DNA of 64,000 bases, from contig NC_061136.1 of NCBI RefSeq assembly GCF_905220365.1, forward strand, positions 14,363,702 through 14,427,701. The letters run 5' to 3'. The stretch is from Vanessa cardui. Taxonomy: Eukaryota; Arthropoda; Insecta; Lepidoptera; Nymphalidae. The position numbers and the translations under genes were made by a program. Positions 22,690 through 34,917 of the stretch are shown here, piece by piece (position 1 is the stretch's first letter; each line of letters begins with the position of its first letter). The notes under the pieces were generated by a model. The model was given only the letters and a program-made list of their open reading frames with translations, was not told the origin of the DNA and did no database searches.

Positions 22690-22862
22690 TCCCTTTAAGG
22701 AGGTTTGTGAAGCTTATTCCACCGCGCTGTTCCAATGCGGGTGCACATACAGGCATCCTCAAAACGTATTATGCACATGAAAATTCAGTGGTTTTTGTTC
22801 AGGTTTGAACCGGCAATCAACGGTCAAGATACACGCATCCTAACCACCGGACCACCTCAATT
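22690..22862 (-). mobile_element. SINE (Metulj-like), internally deleted
   Basis: Minus-strand copy lacking most of the middle; keeps the CGCTGTTCCAATGCGGGT word and the head (AACCGGCAATCAACGGTCAA, ACCACCGGACCACCTCAATT). Confidence 0.6.
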
Positions 22863-23139
22863 CACATTCAAATTCATTTTGTAAAAGAGTAAATGAGAGA
22901 TAAATATTTGTTTGTTTTTTGTAGTCTGGAACGTGAAATTGGCTTGGTCTCTTTTGTCTTTACTTATTTCAGCGGTACGTACGCCTCGCTGCGGTCAGCG
23001 GGTAAAAAACAGGGCACTCGTTGAACAGACTCGCCGAAAATTTTGAAAAAAAAATAACTGGTCCTGAGATGTTGCTGACAGTTAATCGATCGGGGTCGAG
23101 AGTAGTATTATAAGTATATAAAGTTTATTTTCAGTTTTT

Positions 23140-23157
23140 ACTACTACTACTACTACT
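23140..23157. repeat. (ACT)n microsatellite
   Basis: Six trinucleotide units. They may be the tail of a lost SINE, since ACT tails end the copy at 61038. Confidence 0.75.
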
Positions 23158-23208
23158 TTGACTATTTTTTTTACTTAACCGATAATGTGCTTCTTTTTTT
23201 TTCACGCA

Positions 23209-23276
23209 ATGGAAATCTTCAAGAAGGTAGCCGGGCCCTTGGGTGGGAAACCGGGCCGATTGTATGTCAGCCGAAG
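23209..23276 (+). CDS. Candidate short exon (weak)
   Basis: A GC-richer patch after a long T tract. From the ATG at 23209 the frame reads MEIFKKVAGPLGGKPGRLYV and ends at a TAA overlapping a donor-like AAG/GTAATC. About 68% of its codons end in G or C. The shifted frame (NGNLQEGSRALGWETGPIVC) is also open and longer, so the frame is uncertain. It could be a short first or internal exon, or just a GC patch. Confidence 0.22.
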
Positions 23277-23378
23277 GTAATCTTATTCTACACCCCAATG
23301 GATATTATTATTATAATATCACATCAATATTTAACCAAACAACCAAATGTATCTAAACATTTTTATCTTTTTATTTTC

Positions 23379-23556
23379 AACTAGCGACCCGCCTCGGATT
23401 CGCACGGGTGCAATGATATCATGAATTATCAGTGTTTCTTAAATAAATTCTTAAATAATTTTTCCATTACGTAATTTTAAAGATTTAACCATTAAAAGAG
23501 ATATAGGGACAGAGAAAGTAACTTTGTTTTATTCTATGTAGTGATACCAGTGATAC
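23379..23556 (+). repeat. Interspersed repeat, family A
   Basis: AACTAGCGACCCGCCTCGGA, TTCGCACGGGTGCAATGATA and the terminal word ACTTTGTTTTATTCTATGTA with GTGAT. Confidence 0.6.
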
Positions 23557-24669
23557 GATATTCTATTACCTTTAAAATATTTATCAACGATGTTAAAAAA
23601 TACATAAAATACAAAATGCTGTCTCCTCCCAACGTTGGACGCTATTAGTTCGCAATTCACGATACCACGTCTATGACCTACATAACAAGAATAGTAGTCT
23701 CCGATGAATTCTCAAAATCCGAAATATATTCAATGATTTTACCCAATATACTTGTATTTTATTATTTACATTAGATTAATATTTATTAAATTATAGTCTA
23801 AATTGTATGTTGTGTTTATCTCTGAAATTTGTGTTATATGCCCAAACCGCCACAATGTATTACACACAATTTTCTACATTCCATCGGATTATAAGAGTGT
23901 CTGTTCTCCCTGAGGAAAGCCGAGACCGAAATCGTCAGGACGACATCAGTCATAACATCCTCTAACGCACAAATGTTCTTGACTTCTTTTTTGCACTTAA
24001 AAAAGATACATTTTAATAACGGTTCAACGCACATGTGAATAAATTATACCTGACAATAAAATAAATCATCAAATACGTTGATTATTTTGCCAAAAATAAA
24101 TAATTGTATATCAAATATTCAAAGTTGGTATCACAATTTACAACAAAATTATATAAAAAATACTACATATATAAACGAATCTATCGACGCTTGTTACCTG
24201 ATCGCCGCTAAACCAAATATATGAATGTGGCAGCCTGTGACCTAAATAAAAGTTTAGTTGTGAGTTACAGGGTTCCAGGGAAAAATTACCCGAACAGAGT
24301 CGCTGCGAACTGATAGACCGTTAAAGTTTTGCCCGCGCTCTACGAAAGCACTCAGAGTAACAATTTTCTCTGCGTCTCGGTGAACGTAACTCGCTATCTT
24401 ATATTATATAAGAATACTTTATACGACATTAATGGCAGCGCAATAATGGTATTGGTTCCGATACAAATATAATATAGTAAGGATTACTTATCTTAAAGTC
24501 CCGCAAAAGTAGACGCTACCTATTTATACCTACTCGTGAGCCATTCGTGAAAATTATTTGTTAAAAACGTAATTAATACATGATACAAACAAAAATGCAA
24601 AATAAGACTGAAATGAATTATATCTTTGCAATAAAAAAAACTCAAAGAAATGTCAAAAATATTATTGAC
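23557..24669. other. Non-coding stretch
   Basis: Unique, AT-rich; a slightly GC-richer patch at 24250-24390 has no frame. Nothing else seen. Confidence 0.6.
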
Positions 24670-24900
24670 TAACTGTTATCCTCGGCTTTGGTCACGTAGA
24701 ATATGAATATACTTACAATTTAACTGAATGATTAGTATAACAAGAGGTCTTACCTCTTTGTTTCCAAAAAAGTAGCCTGTGTTCTTTCTCATGTTCTTGA
24801 CTATTTTTGTACCAAATTTCAGTTAAATTCATCTAGTAGTTTTGTCGAGACAGACAGACAGACAAAGTTATTTTCGCATTTATAATAAATAATAGTATGG
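24670..24900 (-). repeat. Interspersed repeat, family B
   Basis: CTCGGCTTTGGTCACGTAGA, AAAGTAGCCTGTGTTCTTTC, GACAGACAGACAGACAAAGT, ATTTATAATAAATAATAG. Confidence 0.55.
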
Positions 24901-25000
24901 GTTTAGAGGTTTGACATGCTGTCATTGGCGCCACTTACATACAAATAAGGGGTATAATTTAATTTAATAAAATATGCTTGGAATACCTTTACCATATTAT

Positions 25001-25018
25001 ACATACATACATACATAT
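25001..25018. repeat. (ACAT)n microsatellite
   Basis: Four and a half perfect tetranucleotide units. Confidence 0.8.
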
Positions 25019-25680
25019 CTCACAATCCACCGTGCGCGCAATATACTAAGAATAGGATACAAAGTTTTCTTTTCACGTAAGATAAATAAATTAGATGTTC
25101 ACTACGAAGATGTAATACTTTCTTCCATAAATTGATTACAAGAATTGCTTGAACAACATAACAGCATGAGCATGGCTCCAGAGTTTATACAATTATGCGG
25201 TATTGTATATGTTATGTAAGATTCAGACTCATTGTGAAAACGCAATATTCATTGTGAATAATAACTTGGTATCATCAGCTTTGCAATCATTAATATTGTA
25301 GAATTTACTGATACGTACAAGTCCTAATAGAAACTATTACTCTTGTCAGATATTCTATCTATTGTGTTCCAGCTTAAAAGATAAAGATTCGTTACATTCA
25401 CCGACAACTTGAGAAATAGTTAATATTACTGTGCCAATGTCAATTGCCGATGATAACCAATTGCCATTATATTAAAAAAAATATAGTCGGCTGTCGTAAA
25501 ACTGACATCTACAGTATTATTGATCCTATTACGTATTTATAAGCACTAATCATGAAATTTTAAAATTATTTCATATAACACCGGTTTGGAATGTAGTTTA
25601 TTCAGATAAAAATTAATAGGGAACTTAGTAGCTGCTCGCTCTTCTCAAAAATATAATGTAGTTATATTTTTTTACATAAC

Positions 25681-25997
25681 ATTAACAGCCTGTAAGTTTC
25701 CCACAGCTGGGCTAAGACCTCCTCTCCCTTTGAGGAAAAGGTTTGGAATATATTCCACCTCAATCTTCCAATGCAGGTTGGTGGAATACACATGTGGCAC
25801 AATATTTATGAAATTAGACACATGCAGGTTCAGGTTCATGATGTTTTCCTTCACAGCCAACCATGTAATGAATTATAAACACAAATTAAACACATGAAAA
25901 TTCAGTGGTGCTTGTCTGTTCGTGTCTTGGTGTTGTTTTGAACCCGCAATTATTCAAGATTTAAGACGTGTTCTAACCACTGGGGCATCTCGGCTCA
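25681..25997 (-). mobile_element. SINE (Metulj-like), near full length
   Basis: From ACAGCCTGTAAGTTTCCCAC to CACTGGGGCATCTCGGCTCA, with a small insertion in the head (TGTCTTGGTGTTG) and scattered substitutions. Confidence 0.7.
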
Positions 25998-26699
25998 ATA
26001 CTATTACAATTACTTTTATATAGTAACACACAAATGCAAATATCGACAGTTTATTTATAGCGCGCGCTGCAAACTTAACTCGTGTAGCGTGTATCATAAT
26101 ATTTGAGTCAACAAACAGCGCGGCGCTCTTGAAGGGTGAGCGAACGTCAAAGTGAAACTTACACGTGTAGCGTGACCGTCGACGGCGATGCTGAGGGCAA
26201 GAGGCTTACATTTGGAATGAATAGAGTTAAAATAATGTAACTTGCAAATAAAACCGGACCTACACTCTACTTTTTTATTCTTGTATTTTTAAGGGGCCTT
26301 TGTAGGCAGCCTATATGTCGGCCCCATCGTTACACGCCAAATACAAACAAAAACGGTAGGACTAAATCAATTTGAGGGAATTATTAACAAATTCATATAT
26401 TTTAATTGCTGAAATACTAGCAGACTTTCTAAGAATAGAATTAAAAACACCAATAGTAAATAAATTTAAGTTAAGTTCGCATTTTAGTGTTTCTCTCAAA
26501 CTCGGACACGCTCTACTTTTAAAATACGACCCGATGATAAAATTAGTAAAGTGATAAATTTAATTTAATGATAAAATATTTCTTTTAATACTTATTAAAA
26601 TTAAAAACAATTGAAATATTTGCCCTTCGATGAGCATATTGATATATGAAATTATTTAGTTTTTTTTTTAAGTAATAATGTACCAAACAAATTTTAAAA

Positions 26700-26886
26700 A
26701 TCTATACTATATTATAAATGTGAAAGTAGCTCTGTCTGTCTGTCTTTCACGACCAAACCAATGAACCGAATTTGATTAAATTTGGTATAAAAAAAATTTT
26801 AAACTCCAAAAAAGAACATACGGGTTTTTGGTTAACACGTGACAAACAACCGAGAAGAGAAGAGAAGTTGCGAGATACAACTAGTA
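26700..26886 (+). repeat. Interspersed repeat, family B
   Basis: ATTATAAATGTGAAAGTAGC, (CTGT)n, TTTCACGACCAAACCAATGA; ends GAGATACAACTAGTA. Confidence 0.6.
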
Positions 26887-26934
26887 TCTTATAATTACGA
26901 CTACTTACACTTACACTAGTTTCCAAGTACACTA

Positions 26935-27045
26935 GCTGAGTCACCCTTCAAAACGGAACAGTAAAGTTATTATAATTTGGCGGTAGAATAGTTGGGGAGT
27001 GGTTGGTACCAGAACAGAACTTACCCTAACACAGGTAAATGTAAT
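26935..27045 (-). repeat. Interspersed repeat, family E, partial
   Basis: GAGTCACCCTTCAAAACGGA then TTTGGCGGTAGAATAGTTGG, the reverse complement of the family centre. Confidence 0.45.
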
Positions 27046-27479
27046 AAAAAAATCCCTTACTTAAAGCATATCTTATTATTTAAGTGGCAAGCATAACGAT
27101 ATGAAGTTTGGAAGAACTCATATGATGTTATAGTATAGAGCTGGTAAATTTCAGTTATCATGACTTTTAAATACTGTTTCAAGGCTTAAACTATGAGAAG
27201 ATAAGTATAAGAATTAAAATATAACAGAAGATTTGCAGATAGTATGACTATGATATTCATGTAATTGTATAATTTTATAACTGGATATTTATTACATTAT
27301 ATTCATTTAACGTTTTATTTATCTAAATTTTAATAAATGTGTATTAGTGGCAATAAATTTGACTAAAAGACATACATAAATTATAGTTGATCGAAACGAA
27401 AGTTTCCTTAAAAACCGTACGCTCGTATCCGACTTGACTCTCGGCCTACATTTCGATTCGTGTAGGCATATCAAAAAAG

Positions 27480-27680
27480 TTTCTTATCCGTTTTACGCGA
27501 GCCGGCATTACAGTCGGCTCAAAACGGTTCAGGTCGCGTTAGTAAATGTTGAAGTTTCGTAAAATTCGCCCACAAACTTTGGCCCACCAGCGACGGGTGT
27601 GGGGCATATAAATATGGCGGCGGTCGATGGCGACGCGCATGCGCGATGTGGCGCCAGGGACGGCTTCATGCGATAGTCGC
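27480..27680. promoter_or_regulatory. CpG-rich promoter-like island
   Basis: The densest CpG block in the window. It holds TATAAATA (27607-27614), an overlapping YY1/Pho-type AATATGGCGGC (27611-27621), and a perfect 12-bp palindrome CGCGCATGCGCG (27634-27645) that contains the NRF1/erect-wing consensus GCGCATGCGC. GTGGCGCCA (27648-27656) resembles part of insect CTCF sites. No clear first exon with a strong donor follows on either side, so this may be a promoter of an unseen transcript, a Polycomb-type element or an enhancer. Confidence 0.45.
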
Positions 27681-28018
27681 CAACATATAACTTTGTCTTA
27701 TATTATGCTAATAAGTTATTTAAATGCATTCAAATGTTGAGCTTTGAACTCCAATTGTGTAACGTCTCTTAATACGTTACAATATAAGGCGGGACGAAAT
27801 ATTGTCTTCCAAAATATTATCGAGGACCTAAGTATTGAAGAAACCACACACTTACATTATGTTCTATCGGACAAGTTATTCCATCAACGACCACATTTTT
27901 CTATCTTTAGACTCCGAACCCATTGTCAAGTAAATGGATACATTTATTTTGCTTTGCGTGTTGTATTAAGTACTATTATTGAAGTATTCTACTAGCTCTG
28001 CAGGATGTTAGAAAAACA

Positions 28019-28195
28019 ATCTATACTAATATATAAATAAATGCAAAAGTAAGTCTGTTCGTTACCTCTTCACGCTTTCATGCCAAACCATTTCTATGAA
28101 ATTTGGTGTGCAGATAGTTTTAGTTTACTTTTAAGCTCGAGGGGCTAAAATGGCTTGTGTGCAAATTTCGCGCGAGTAATACCGCAAGTTTTGCT
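28019..28195 (+). repeat. Interspersed repeat, diverged family B relative
   Basis: TCTATACTAATATATAAATA then TTCATGCCAAACCATTTCTA, TGAAATTTGGTGTGCAGATA and GCGCGAGTAATACCGC. Same architecture, different central sequence. Confidence 0.4.
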
Positions 28196-28199
28196 AGAA

Positions 28200-31068
28200 A
28201 TATACAATAAGACTGACGTTTTTTATATGTTCTCTCAGTTAATTAACAATTAGGATATTACTTTTATCTTTGTATATATACAATTCGTTAAAGTTAGACT
28301 TTATATTTGCCCATCACTATCAAAACTGACTAATGAAAAATCGCGCTTTGAATTGTTCGAAACAAGATTTTTTTTGCCACTTATTAGCTTATGAATTATC
28401 ACTCAATAAGTAAATAAATTTTTTATGTCATTTAAGTGAGGAAGTAGGATATATGTCGTATGGTGACAGGTCACTATCGTCTATAGACAATGGCATTGTT
28501 AGAATTATTAAATATTCCCTACATCGCCAAAGCAACCATCATCAACTATTGCCTGTAATTACATTGGCTTAAACAAACCGGGTAACAAATACATTTAAAA
28601 TAGCTGCTTGGCTATAGAATATCTGTAAATTCGTTGGTACTTTATTCGTTTCGTTTACTAAGAACACCTGAGACGTGATTTTGCAAGTCATACGTAAATT
28701 ATCGAGTTGCAGTGTTGACATGGCTCGCCTCGTGGAGAATGCGATAGTGTGATGCAGCCGAATAGGAAGGAGCTATTCATGTGATCTATAACCCGGGCCC
28801 AAGAGATGTGCCCCAGGACACTTGAAATATTGAACATACTGTAATTGTGAGATCTATATTAATATTTTAAAAGTGAATGTATCTCTGCGGGCGACTACTA
28901 GTATAACATAAAAAAAACCCTGAGGTGTTTATTTCCGAACCGGCGATAAGCTGTTTTGGAATCCATCAGCAAGCGCTGTAATGCCTCTACTTTGTCTATA
29001 TTTAACTTTTGTATTTGATTTTGCACCCGCTAAAAGGAGGACACATTATTTAAAAATACTCAGGACCTTGTGTCTTTTAGAGGGCGCGCTACTAAATCTA
29101 AAGTAATATTATATAGCAAATAACTATCTCTATATTTAAAGTTATGCGAAAACAGAGCTCATATCTAAATCGTATAGCTTCTGTAATAGAGTTGTAATAA
29201 CCACAAGTAAGTATGATATAATATATTTATTTATGTTGCTTTGCTAAAAATATTATGAAATAGTATCTCCGTCAACTAACAAGAGATTTTTTTTGTGTTT
29301 TAAACTTTGCGTTGGTTGTCGGACTGCGTAGACATTCCTTTTTTATATGTAGATTTAGTTAGTTTAATAAGTTTATTTCTATGTACCTTATTACATGAAG
29401 ATGTACAATTTAGATTTATATATTTCCTCATGTATTTATCTTATTATTTAAATAACATAACATACTGTTTAAAATACTATAACGTACTATGTTGAAATCT
29501 TCCCTGATATAAGTAACAATATGCTAAAAGCTTCTTCTTGCAAGCAGAAACCTCGAAAGCCTCCATCAACAAGAAAGGTAAAAAATTCAATACTCGTCTT
29601 AATCCTTCCTCCTTCGCCCGGAAATCACATTCATTCATCACTATTCATGAGAAGATTTAAATTATAACCTTATCCTTACTATGATAAAGCTTAATTTAAA
29701 ACTAGCATACATTTTTCAACTTGTGACATTTTGAGATGAGTTTAGAAACCATTTTCAAGCAGTGTTGTAACTGTAAAAATGATATCTAAGGTCAATAAAA
29801 TAGGGTTTAATTTTGAATAATATTATCGATTGTCTACAAGACCCAATTTCTAGGTTTTTGTGGATGCTATCTTCGTAATACAATTTTAGATTAGCCGCTG
29901 GATCCAAATTGAATATAAAATAAAAAATTCCAGTCTTGTTACGCAAAAGAAAGTAAGAAGCGAGAAGTAAATTGATTAATTTATTTTTTACACCTTTGTT
30001 TAGAAATCCGAGGTAGCTTATAAAAAAATATATCTTTATTTAATTTATTCCATAGAAACTTTAACAAGGATTAATTTGGTTAGCTTATTCACCCGAGGTC
30101 TGAAATTTGATAAAAGGCAAACAGACCTATTCCCAGAAGAATAAGACCTTAAAATGTCAGTGTGATACAGTATAGGGTATCATTTCGCGAATGAAATAAG
30201 AAGTGAAATCTTATCAAATCGCACAGCCGACCGATTATTTAAATAACTTACTGTCAACAAAACTATAAATCATATTATTTTCGTTTTCATTCGAACTAGC
30301 GTTTATGTAAATAGTACATTTGACAAATATTTATTTTGAAGATTATATTGAACCAACTATTTGGTGCTATTCCTGTAATAATGATATTATGGACCGTGTC
30401 GGGCCCGGGCTCACGACAGTAGAAAGATTTAATTTATAAGTCTAATTATATTTTTTTATAAAACTAAAAAAAATATTTGAACAAATAATACTTAAATTGT
30501 ATCATATAAAACTTTGTTATTTGAAGTTAACTACAGCTACGAGAGACATACATTTTAGTTTCGAAGTTTGTTGGGGCTTCGATGTTATATGTAGTGTGTA
30601 TATAGGTATGTACATTACATACATTTATCTATGGGGCAGGTTTGCACTTAGTATCAGTAAGCATCAGCATATAAAAAAATTACGATTTTACTAAAAATTT
30701 TTCTATTATTCATTTGTTCTGACGAATACGCCATCTGGTATATAATATATATTCATAATATGTTAATTACATATTTCGATATCGCTACGTATCCAATGCA
30801 AAGATATAAATCGTTTTCGAGCCCCTGTTTCTGTTTATGTAAATTGTATCCCATACGCCGCGCCAGGGGGAGAGTCGGGTACCATTCGACGTGTGATACG
30901 ACTGTCAAGTCGTCACACTTGACGTTCACAAGTTACTTTCCAGCCTATTTTATTATTTTTGCAATGAAATGCTAAAATGTTATTTGCTCTAGACCACACG
31001 CGTCATCTTACTTTTTAAATCATCGTCGTTTTACTACGCTAAGCGTATCACGTTTCTTTTCTTATAAA
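28200..31068. other. Non-coding stretch
   Basis: Unique AT-rich DNA with a diverged family E trace near 28484-28560 on the minus strand, and GC patches at 28720-28810 and 30395-30415 (CGGGCCCGGG). No exon is supported. Confidence 0.55.
30850..30925. promoter_or_regulatory. GC block with imperfect dyad
   Basis: CCGCGCCAGGGGGAGAG (from 30858) resembles a CTCF-type core. It is followed by an imperfect inverted repeat, GTGTGATACGACT (30891-30903) against AGTCGTCACAC (30908-30918), differing by a 2-bp insertion. Possible insulator or operator-like site; no direct evidence. Confidence 0.25.
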
Positions 31069-31226
31069 CTACTAGTAGTCACCCGCTGCCAGTAGTCTAT
31101 GTCCTTTCCTGGAGTTCAAGTTTGCTTCATACCAAATTTCATCAAATTTGCTTTAGCGGTTTGGTCGAGAAAGAGCGACATACAGACTGACAGAGTTACT
31201 TTCACATTTATAATATTAATACAGAC
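31069..31226 (-). repeat. Interspersed repeat, family B
   Basis: ACTAGTAGTCACCCGCTGCC, TAGTCTATGTCCTTTCCTGG, TTTGCTTCATACCAAATTTC, CTGACAGAGTTACTTTCACA. Confidence 0.6.
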
Positions 31227-32584
31227 AATTATCTAGCCAGTGTATACATATATATAATAGCAAGCGACTCAACGTTAAAAGTTAAAGTACTCGAATGACA
31301 TCTGTCGAAGTAACATAATTTCGATGGCGAAAACCGTTTCCATAAATTTTTTTCTTCATATGTGGTAATTTTTAATAGTGTCTGCATTAGAGTCTTACTT
31401 TTGAAAGAGATTGCATACCTTAGAAATAAAACGATGTTTCTTGTGTTTCCTTATAGTATTTTATAATAATTATTGTTAATGTTTTTTACACGCAATGAAA
31501 TTACATATTGACGACGTGACGACTATCTGTCAATTATATCTGTCAAATGTTGCCTGATTAAAAAGACAATACTGTAATGATTATCATATAAAGTGATAGG
31601 TACTTGTCTTTAGTTTACAGATAAAAATAATTCATGTAATATATAATGTGAAGTATTACATTCTAATGGATTCTTACACTCTGTAATCATCCACAGATAT
31701 TACGCCAACATCCATTTTTACATAAATATACCCGACTTTCGTTGGATGAAATAAGGCTACATAAAACGTTTATGTTTATGTAAATGATGTTTGTGTTTTA
31801 AACACAACTACACAGAAGATCTTGTTTTTATTGGACTGGGAGTTAGAACCTTTGGAACGAAAAACAGCTCACCAAAGTTTCATCATAATTGGATGAATGG
31901 TATAAAAACAGAGATGATATATAAATATTCATTATTATTTATGTACAATGAAAACACACAAGTGGGTAAATTTAATGCATAAATTCAGCATCATTAGCCG
32001 AAACAATTATTTGTCTTGAACTTCTGCCAGATTTTTAAGAAATAGCTTAAGAGGCATTCGTAAATCTTTTTTTTTCTCCAATTATTTCTGCAATCAAAGG
32101 ACCCTTGCTGTATGTAGATTATTATCACTTCTCTTTATTGCGTTTTGGTTAAATAATATTTGAGATTCCAGGCTTTCCTTTTAATCACTCACTTGAAGCA
32201 ATCATTTATGAGATAGAATCAAAACACTAGTTCATAACGACTTTAAAAAAAACAACATATTTATTCCATTGTTTTTAATAATTGGTGATTTGATCCTGTA
32301 GGAATGCGAAAAAATGCGAAAAATTTATAATCTAGACTAAAGATAGAGTAGATTTTTTTCTATTTCGGGTAGAACATGTACATAATTACATACTAGAGAC
32401 TCACGTTCTAAATGGTTATAGAATTTGGTTTAAAGATACAATCAATAATTTGAAGGCACTTCATATAAGACTCAGATATAAAAAACGTTGGCGAGACATA
32501 GTTAAGAATACATATATACCTACATATATATTAAACTAATTTAAAAGTAGCAGTAATAAATATTGAATTAATGTTTTAATGAAA
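31227..32584. other. AT-rich non-coding stretch
   Basis: Unique sequence with no repeat family, island or splice-supported frame recognised. Confidence 0.6.
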
Positions 32585-32730
32585 CATCATTCGTCTTTCA
32601 ATATTGCTCCTTTGTGCCGCTGAATGTAAGTCGCCTTCGCAGCGACGGAGCTCTAATGAGTGTCATTGAAATTGATGGTGTCGCTCTAATGAACTGGATA
32701 AAAATAAAAACGTCGCTATGATGAGGCAAA
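32585..32730. promoter_or_regulatory. Island with duplicated homeodomain-like word
   Basis: GCTCTAATGA occurs twice in the same orientation (32650-32659 and 32683-32692), 33 bp apart, about three helical turns. ATTGAAATTGATGG lies between. The block is non-repetitive and CG-containing. It looks like a cis-regulatory element; no coding signal. Confidence 0.3.
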
Positions 32731-33007
32731 CAGTATGCTAGTAACTATAGCTGTTGGACGAAGCACACCGGACGCTCTTTGGAGGGAGATATACAAGGCA
32801 ACAGTTAATTGGATGGATATAATTGCCAGAAACTGATTTTTAAATAATATTTGACATACATACATTTAGGATACCGAAGTAGGTGTATCGTCTATACAAC
32901 ACACCGTACGTGTGAACTATAATATTAGTTGGCTTTGTACCAGATCGTAGTAGTACCTAGACGTAGGTACTAAACACTAATTGCGTATTGTACCAAACAG
33001 CAATCCT

Positions 33008-33128
33008 TAGTATACATTAGGGTACATTACAGCTTAGTTCCGAAACTTGAGGGGCGTTTACGATGCAAGGAATAGTTAATATTCTCTACATCGCCAATGT
33101 CTATGAGTGGTGGTGACCATTGCCTATT
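33008..33128 (+). repeat. Interspersed repeat, family E, 3' part
   Basis: CATTACAGCTTAGTTCCGAA, AATAGTTAATATTCTCTACA, TCGCCAATGTCTATGAGTGG, TGGTGACCATTGCC. Confidence 0.5.
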
Positions 33129-33369
33129 TTAAATTTAAAAAATCCAGGACTTTCTTCTGCCATCCACATCTCCCATAACAAGTGCAGCTCGGACTGCAAT
33201 AGGAGAATAGATCATTAACCAAAATGAAATTAAAAATTTAGAAATCAAGCCTCACCGACATTGAATAGAATATCAAATAGCCTACCGACGCGCGGAGACC
33301 ACACACTGAAGACTATAAATAGCCTGGACAATCCAATTGGCACTCGTTCGGAAGGTTTTTCATATCATC

Positions 33370-33450
33370 TTGGTATCGACCGAGCCACGCCCACCTCCCG
33401 CGTCCCCCCGCGCCCCGCGCCCCTCGCGCTGGTCACGCCAGAACGTGCCA
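33370..33450. promoter_or_regulatory. GC-rich block with a KLF/Sp1-type box
   Basis: CCACGCCCAC (33385-33394, a KLF/Sp1 consensus) is followed by a strand-asymmetric C-rich run with repeated CGCG and CCCC. Flanking DNA is AT-rich. Two overlapping reading frames of 60-72 codons cross it, but neither has third-position bias or a recognisable product, so regulatory function is the better guess. Confidence 0.3.
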
Positions 33451-34632
33451 GTACGAGTAATCGAATTAACCACGTCTGATTTCAAACTGGACTTCATTCT
33501 GTTTGTTTTATATTCTTAACTTGAATTAAATCAAAACACAAAGCTATCTGTGCTCGTGCATACTTCCCTAATTAAACGCTTTTCATGTTAACTAAACACA
33601 TCATTAAAGTACAAATTGGTATTACCATATAATGCTGCATCATAATGCACTTATATGAAATGTAAAAAAATATGCTTTATTTATATTATATTACGAACAC
33701 AGTAAAATATAATAAAATGTTAAGCTGAAGACGTGGCGAGTTTTCAATAGTTTCTCAATTCCTGAGTTAAATAAGTTGGGTTATAAAAAGGTATTTCAAT
33801 TAATCTTAGATATCATGGCTGGAAATATTGTAATAAGTACTAAATTTGCGGCATTATTCGATTTTATTAATTGACAAATCAAATGGTTACCTAAACAAGG
33901 AAATTATTTTGTATTAAAAAAAAAACACATATTGACTGAATCGAAAAGTATTCTTGTTTCATTACTGCAACCTGCAGTAGGCTTCACCGACTTTCCATCA
34001 TCCACATCCTCCAGCCAGTCATCTTGCACAAAGACGTTCACAGATCTGCAAGTACAAGATACAAGTGCGATAGAGTTGCAAGTACGTTATCGTCTTTCAT
34101 AAGAGAACAAGTTTTTGTCGAAATTGTTCGAGTCGTAAAAAATCGTATCTGTTCAGGTAAACTTAAAATAAAAATAATTAAAAATATGCAAAATTTTGAA
34201 AAAATGTAATCTTCTAGCTGAAATGGAATCCACGATCGTATATATTTATAAATGTAATAAAGCCAAACAAGTAGATACATATGCTAAATTATCTTAAACT
34301 AATTATCGTTTAGAAATAAAACAACCGCTCCAACCGGTCGCTCGTTCAACCGTATGCTGCTATGAACCTTTATGATAGCATCTCACTATCACGAACCTCA
34401 ACACGGTGCGGTCCCGCTACTGGCTACAGTTATAAACATAGTATTGTATGTAACATTGCCATCAAATGAAATTAGTTACCCCATAATAAACTTTAGACTT
34501 TGCTATACAAACATAAATTGTCTAAAATACAAAAAGTTGTTGTTATTTCAGACCTTGACATAAAACTATCTTAGTATAAAGTTAAAACGAAAAACTAAAA
34601 GAAATATTATTAACTGTATCTTAGTAAATATT
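33451..34632. other. Non-coding stretch
   Basis: AT-rich. A moderate-GC patch at 34320-34430 (CAACCGGTCGCTCG, GGTGCGGTCCCGC) could be a small regulatory element. No exon. Confidence 0.5.
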
Positions 34633-34895
34633 TGAGCCGAGAACATCGGCATCTTAACCGATGATTGCGGCTTCAAACCCAGGCAAGCACCACTATATAT
34701 TATATGTGTTTAATTTGTATTATAATTCATCTCGTGCTTGGCGGTGAAGGAAAACATAGTGAGGAAACCTGTCTAATTTCATAACCTGTGTCTAATTTCA
34801 TCGAAATACTACCACATGTGCATTCCACCAATGTAATATAATGTGTTCCAAACCTTCTCCTTAATGGGAGAGGAGGGTAATTTACAGGCTGTTAC
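34633..34895 (+). mobile_element. SINE (Metulj-like), A box lost
   Basis: Starts GAGCCGAGA, then jumps to CATCTTAACCGATGATTGCG, so the A-box segment is deleted. There is a short internal duplication of CTAATTTCAT. Ends TTTACAGGCTGTTAC. Confidence 0.65.
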
Positions 34896-34917
34896 ATTTT
34901 TTTTCTACTTTAGTATA

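Larger units (their letters stand above)
24901..26699. other. Non-coding stretch around a SINE
   Basis: AT-rich except for the SINE at 25681-25997 and a CpG-containing patch at 26050-26200 (GCGCGCGCTGC, CAGCGCGGCGCTC) that may be regulatory. No exon. Confidence 0.55.

Noticed and set aside
27744..27995. 83-codon plus frame just after the CpG island
   Set aside because: Starts at TTG, no GC3 bias, no recognised domain. Tempting only because of its position.
33261..33519. Overlapping 72- and 60-codon frames across the GC block
   Set aside because: Both reflect the C-rich composition (Pro/Arg runs) without third-position signal.
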